Assembly: GCA_016946835.1 (NCBI GenBank)
Contig: JACVTC010000216.1
Span: forward strand, 62,001 to 126,000
Length of the DNA: 64,000 bases
Source of the DNA: Neocallimastix lanati (nom. inval.)
Taxonomy: Eukaryota > Neocallimastigomycota > Neocallimastigomycetes > Neocallimastigales > Neocallimastigaceae
Reading direction: 5' to 3'
Of this stretch, positions 59,460 to 64,000 are shown piece by piece; the first letter of the stretch is position 1; every line of letters starts with the position of its first letter. Under the pieces are notes generated by a model. The model worked only from the letters and a program-made list of their open reading frames with translations. It did not search any database and had not been told where the DNA came from. The translations under genes and the position numbers were made by a program.

Positions 59460-61110
59460 TTCATACATGTTATTTAAGTATTTGAAGAATGATTCCAAAA
59501 TTATTTTCCAGAGGGGAAAGCTTCAGCTTTAGATTTTTAAAGCATATATCCATACTTTTCTTAAAATTTCATCCATGAATGTAATAAAATATTTTTTTAT
59601 TATTATTAATGGATGATATGTATAAACCTAAGGTATATAATTTTTTTTAATATTTTTGTAACATTAGGTGTCTTTCCACTGTGTGATTTCCTTGATATTT
59701 TACGTACTTTACGTTCGATATTTTTAGGAACTTTTTATTTGATGTAAACTTAGATATTTATTGATGTTTTCTAGGTAATAATGATGACCTTGTCTTCTAT
59801 GCCAAATTTCTAGGATTTTGCTCAATAACTTCGCTTTAAAGACATATTATTTTTATTATTTTCTTTTTAATTCCTTTTATTAATCTTGTAAAGTATTTAC
59901 TAAGAAATGATGATCATTTGAAGAAAAATATGGTACACTTTGGATACATTATTTTGGAACCTATAGGTTAAATCTAATACATATGTAATCATCAGCATCA
60001 ATAATTACTCTGTATCCTATTTTAGCCAGTTCTATTCGTACCAATTAATATTATTTTAGTTGTAGAATTAGAATATAATAGTCTGTCTTGTGATACATAT
60101 ATTCCATTAAGGAAAGCATTCGAAATGTACTATATATCCCTCGAAGCTACACATCGTCCCATTGGCACATCTTAATTTAATTTTTACAGTGTTAACTCCT
60201 AAAATTATTTAACATAGTAAAAAATCATTAGTTGTATGTTTTCCAGTACCGGTATCATATAATCCTTCACTAATATTATCGTCTTCTTCACAATAATTGA
60301 TATTTGTTTTTCATATAATTCTTGCTTTTTTTTTTTTTTTTTAAGAATTATTATTTCTTCTGGAATAATGAATTCATTACTCATATATTCATTTAATTAA
60401 GAGAGAACTTAGGTATGTCATTAACGTTTATTTCTTCTTTTTTTTTTTTTATTTATTAGAAGCTTTTATGTTTTCAAAATCAAAATTATCGTTATAGTTG
60501 GTGGCAATCTCTGGATCAAGAATTTTATACACTAAATATAAAAAAAAAATTCTTTAGATAATTTTTTTAATTTGGTCATTACTTTAATTTTTTCTTACCT
60601 CTTTATATTATTATTCAATTTTTTTTTCTTCATATTATAAATACAGTCTCTGGTAGAGTGTCCTTTAACTTCATAAATATGTCAATATATTTTTTTAATA
60701 TTGCCTTTATAATTATTTTTTATTATATTGGTTACTATTTTAGCTTTCTTCTGTTCTAGGAGTCAGAGCTATTGTTATTATGGTTGTTGTGTTTTTTTTT
60801 TTTTTTTTTTTTTTTTTTCTTTTTGAATAAATGCAGACAGGAGCTTGCTATAATATTTTTTTTGGTAAATTAATTAATTTATTTAGTAATTAATTACTAT
60901 GTTAGTCAAATTGTTGGCGTTAGGATTGTAAATAAAACCTTTGCCTTTGGTCATTGAGTTTTTCTACGACCTGGACTGGAGACTTCCATGAATTCTTTAA
61001 TGCCTTGACATTTAGCAGGCGGTATTGGTATGGTTCTATAAGAAATTTCCACTCATTAAAGTTGGACTTTCCATGGAGGACGTTAGTCCTTTAGCTAAGT
61101 TAAAAAATTC
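59460..61110 (-). pseudogene. Decayed Ty1/copia gag, protease and integrase
   Basis: The minus strand keeps recognisable pieces in copia order. Integrase-like sequence at about 59470-59760 matches 45420-45690. Pre-integrase sequence lies near 59780-60200. A CCHC knuckle at about 60640-60690 (YCHICE-like, then CIYNM) and the Gag N-terminus at about 60985-61105 (NLAKGLTSSMESPT, aligned with NLSKDQRLRGTSN) follow. Frames are too broken to translate. The element is joined on its right to a primer site and LTR remnant. Confidence 0.7.
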
Positions 61111-61180
61111 TTGTATGATTTCGTAGCGGTGAAGAGGCTTAAATTAAGGTACTTTTTAATTATAAATTATATGAATCAAC

Positions 61181-61193
61181 TGAGACTCTTAAT
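61181..61193 (-). promoter_or_regulatory. Putative copia primer binding site (half-tRNA-Lys type)
   Basis: TGAGACTCTTAAT on the plus strand, just to the right of the decayed Gag N-terminus, as in the element at 42236-47669. The flanking bases match those around 3808-3820. Confidence 0.5.
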
Positions 61194-61641
61194 TGGTTAG
61201 CTTTATTAAATTCAGATCTTAGGATTAGTGGTTACTGCGGCACTTCTCCAATCGATTATACCTATTGCTATTGGCCAGCAATGGTCTTTGTTCAATAGGT
61301 TCAAATCGAATCGTACTACTACTACCAAGAGCGTCAATGCTGAAGAAACAGTAAGACAGGCCAGCAGGGCTAGCGCAACCAATGAAGATCATAATTTTGT
61401 ATCTTAAAATTATGATTAACATTGCGAAGTCAAAGTTAATTATTATACTTCAGTATAATAATGCCCTTGTGAAGTCTTACAAATATTAATTAAATGAAAC
61501 TAGAATATATTATACCATTATTTTATTTTTATTTTGTGTTTTATTTTTTGCTTATTTTTTTATCTTTTTTTTTTTTTTATAATTTTATTACATGTATTTT
61601 ATCAAATATTTAATTAATAAAGATGAAACAAGTTTGCTGTC

Positions 61642-61679
<38 letters not shown>

Positions 61680-61800
61680 GATCTTAGGATTTATGGATTG
61701 ATTTTAACAGTTTATAAATTGCTGCCTTATTGTCGATATTAATAGTAACATAACTTATCTTTTATGTTTAAATTCATTTAAAATATTAATATACCATAAA
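61194..61800 (-). repeat. Probable copia LTR remnant interrupted by the retrocopy
   Basis: The outer parts (61194-61226 and 61677-61800) match 3821-3977. Boundaries are inferred from position between the primer site and the downstream pol remnant; no clean TG...CA pair was found. Confidence 0.35.
61227..61676 (+). pseudogene. Processed retrocopy: 3' end of an mRNA with poly(A) tail
   Basis: A 450 bp insert is flanked by the 15 bp duplication TCAGATCTTAGGATT (61212-61226 and 61677-61691). It holds the last 59 codons of a reading frame (61228-61407, ending TSNEDHNFVS-like ATNEDHNFVS then TAA), about 237 nt of AT-rich 3' UTR with AATAAA at 61616-61621, and 32 A's at 61645-61676, 23 nt after the signal. 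It is a 5'-truncated LINE-type retrocopy of a host mRNA. The coding part is GC-rich for this window and includes IPIAIGQQWSLFNRFKSN and a Thr/Ser-rich tail. The parent protein is not recognised. The related sequence at 3838-3850 is the empty site. Confidence 0.9.
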
Positions 61801-61809
61801 CTATGCTTG

Positions 61810-63065
61810 GCACAATCACACTGTAGTCCTCTAATGTTAAGGATTCTTGCTTCTTCTTGCTGCTTTGTTGACAGCAAAATATTATATCCAATCTGGTACA
61901 AACTGCTAGAAAAATTAAATTACCTATTTCACTTCTGTATAATGTTTCGTCACATGTTCCTTTTCGTAGTTCAGAATTCTCATTAGATTTTAAATTTTAT
62001 GATAGGCGGAGAATTAGATTGTTTGAATTTGACAAATAAATCTTAAATGTACTATTTTTGATGAAGAATATACCCATCATGTCATTTCTCTAATTTTATT
62101 CCTATTACGAAATCGACATCTCCTTTATCTTTTATATTGAAATACATTTTAATATGTTCTTATTTACATACATAATTTCTTTTGCCTTACCTGTAAGTAA
62201 TATGTCGTCCACATATATGTCTATTATGCATATGATTTCTTTTGAGTTATTTTCTTTAATATAAATACAAGGTTCATTTACCAATCTTCGAAAATCCATT
62301 TTTATCAATGTATTATTTAAGGTTTCGTTCCACTCTCATACCTGCTTGTTAAAACTCACAAAGAGCCTTGTTCAATTTTAAGTATCCTTTATTATACATA
62401 GGATTTCACTTTGGTGCTTCAATGTAGATATCTTCATTTAATTTCAGCATTTAAGTATGGCGCATTGATATCAATCTCTACTATTTTATATTCTCTCTGG
62501 ACTGCGATTGCAATAATTATACGTAATGAATCTAATTTTTAATGTTGATGAAAAGGTAAAAGAATAATTGATACGGTATCTTTGGTTAAAACCTTTTGCA
62601 AGTAGTCAAGCTTTTCTTTTTATAATATTTCTATTTTTGACGTTTTTGAATCCCTTTTATACTTAAATACTCATTTGCAGGATACAATATTGACATCATT
62701 TGGTAAGAATTAAACTTCCTTAAATTTCCTCATAGTGTAAAGTTTTTCATTTATGGCATTTATTCATTCTTCTTTATCAGGGAGGTAAAAGATATCATCA
62801 AAGTCTTTTGGTTCTCCTTAATTCGTTATTGTTATAATGTGGGTTCTTTTCATGTGTGTTATTTCTGTATGATTTTATGTTGAGTCTATTATTATTATTA
62901 ATGTTATTATAATTGTTGATATGTTTTGATTCGATATTGGAGATATGATTTAATTCATATTACTTTTACTATTAATGTCAATATTCGTATTGTTGTCAAC
63001 ACTGGAATTATCGTTTATTGCTCTATTATTTTTATAGAATTATCACTAGTGTATTTGTCAATTAT
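61810..63065 (-). pseudogene. Decayed Ty1/copia pol, second copy of 4220-5560
   Basis: It is collinear with 4220-5560, starting CTAATGTTAAGGATTCTTG. The minus strand has the same reverse transcriptase pieces as that copy (DFRRLVNEPCIYIKEN and VDFVIGIKLEKCH-like sequence near 62080-62340) followed by the Asn-rich linker. It lacks the RNase H stretch present at about 4000-4215. Dead. Confidence 0.7.
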
Positions 63066-63149
63066 ATAATTTTTACTATTGTGTTAAAAATATGTATTTT
63101 CATTGATTAAATTGGAAATTATTTAGTTTACTAAAAAATTTTTAAATAA

Positions 63150-63480
63150 AAAGATGTCACTCCCCCTCATTTCAGAATTTGGAATGAAATTTGAAAATTT
63201 TTTTGTGGAGTAGAAAGAGATAGTTTGAAGTTTCCAGGAGTATCCTCGAAAAAAATTCAACTGAACGAGAATAAATCATTTGATGATTGGTGATAAATTA
63301 TATATAAATACAGTTATGGAAAATAGTTGACTGCATCAGTGGCATTCCCCTTTAAATATTCTTTTCTTAATTTGGAATCATTGCATATGGGATTTAACAA
63401 GCACTTATAAGTATACCATTAAATCGTTCAGCAGGCCCATTTTCTTGGGGGTTTAAGAAAATTGTTTTTAATATCATAAT
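63150..63480 (-). pseudogene. Further copia remnant: polypurine tract and integrase fragment
   Basis: CACTCCCCCTCATTTC at about 63154 is a minus-strand polypurine tract next to an LTR-like region (63070-63150). At about 63430-63460 the minus strand reads ENGPAERFNGILISAC, the integrase block with the catalytic Glu. Intervening pol is missing. Confidence 0.55.
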
Positions 63481-63489
63481 AGTTATAAC

Positions 63490-64000
63490 GATCATAAAAA
63501 ATATCATATGAATTGATATTACAATCATCTTCATTTATACTAATGGCAATATTATTAGGGACACTTTGATCGACATCATAAAGATTGTATTCATTATAAA
63601 CCTTAATAATGTATTTATTAGTGTCTTCTGGATATGAATCGACGGCAATTGCTGAAGTGGAAGTTTAATTTTAAGAGTGACAACGGTAATAATGCGATTT
63701 TCCTTTACCATAGTAAGTATTAATATCATAAATCTTAAAAAAAGAAATGTAGAATATGGATGTAACAGTTGGAAGAAGCAAGATTTCCTTTAACAAAATA
63801 AATCTTATTGCAGGCTCCGGTTTTTCCTTCGTCTTTAGGGTCACAAGATTTCAAAGAAAAAAGTAATGATTGTACAACCTTCACGATGTCATTCACTACA
63901 TTGAACGATGCTACTCGCTCCAGGAATCTTTGCGAAACCTTTCTTTCACTTGTTTTGCAATGTTGTTCATGTACCTGGGTACTGTCCTCTAGTTCATAAT
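63490..64000 (-). pseudogene. Unrecognised gene fragment at the right edge
   Basis: Minus-strand sequence is coding-like and less AT-rich. Pieces include VNDIVKVVQSLLFSLKSC, DEGKTGACNKIYFVKGNL and, after a shift near 63735, AIAVDSYPEDTNKYIIKVYN, YDVDQSVPNNIAISINEDDC and IFYDRYNYYDI. Frameshifts and stops separate them unless introns explain the breaks. The left end is cut by copia DNA at about 63480, and the gene continues past the window. Family not recognised. The plus-strand frame at 63808-63999 is its shadow. Confidence 0.4.

Noticed and set aside
61225-61422. 65-codon minus-strand protein
   Set aside because: It is antisense to the coding end of the retrocopy, which has the polyadenylation signal and poly(A) on the plus strand.

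Overview
The window is extremely AT-rich eukaryotic nuclear DNA, full of long A and T homopolymers and Asn-rich coding. The content is Ty1/copia and Ty3/gypsy retrotransposons, tRNA-derived SINE-like DNA, and a family of AAA-ATPase/PD-(D/E)XK nuclease proteins with an Rpn-type nuclease nearby. This combination best fits an anaerobic gut fungus (Neocallimastigomycota). That is an inference from composition and gene families; no rRNA or marker gene is present. Only two long reading frames look fully intact: the double ATPase-nuclease gene (37423-41619) and the gypsy gag-pol (50386-54498). Almost everything else is decayed.

Layout. 1-5570: the first copy of a roughly 3 kb dispersed repeat, followed by minus-strand copia remnants. 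5571-10400: homopolymer-rich noncoding DNA with one decayed ORF. 10400-14226: a decayed plus-strand copia. 14235-17800: fragments of three unrecognised genes, the last a secreted protein whose 5' end runs into a 16-unit minisatellite (17745-18660). 19099-20101: a frameshifted ankyrin-like gene. 20334-20544: a broken small secreted Cys-rich gene. 21759-23071: an Rpn-like nuclease gene with a slipped A-run. 25065-28790: two pseudogene fragments of the ATPase-nuclease family separated by a (TTTTA)n array. 30026-33160: the second copy of the 3 kb repeat. 34370-35830: a third family pseudogene. 37423-41619: the intact ATPase-nuclease gene. 42236-55498: a nest of transposons (copia; then a short element with 10 bp terminal inverted repeats, split by a full-length gypsy). 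55727-56181: a tRNA-derived SINE. 57910-59440: a fourth family pseudogene. 59460-63480: copia remnants, one interrupted by a poly(A)-tailed processed retrocopy (61227-61676). 63490-64000: a fragment of an unrecognised gene.

How it fits together. The locus is a birth-and-death cluster of ATPase-nuclease genes. Segment 25065-28790 and segment 40780-59440 are paralogous. The first supplies an empty site showing that about 13.3 kb of nested elements, and separately the SINE, entered the 3' flank of the intact gene after the duplication. The strongest novel points are: (i) an internally duplicated ATPase-nuclease protein whose N-terminal half has lost key catalytic residues; (ii) a gypsy element with identical-looking LTRs whose primer binding site is a perfect 12-nt complement of its own predicted 5' transcript region, pointing to Tf1-like self-priming; (iii) copia primer sites that match the anticodon region of a tRNA-Lys(CUU), pointing to half-tRNA priming; (iv) a SINE and a processed retrocopy, both with 15 bp target duplications, which imply LINE-type machinery elsewhere in the genome.
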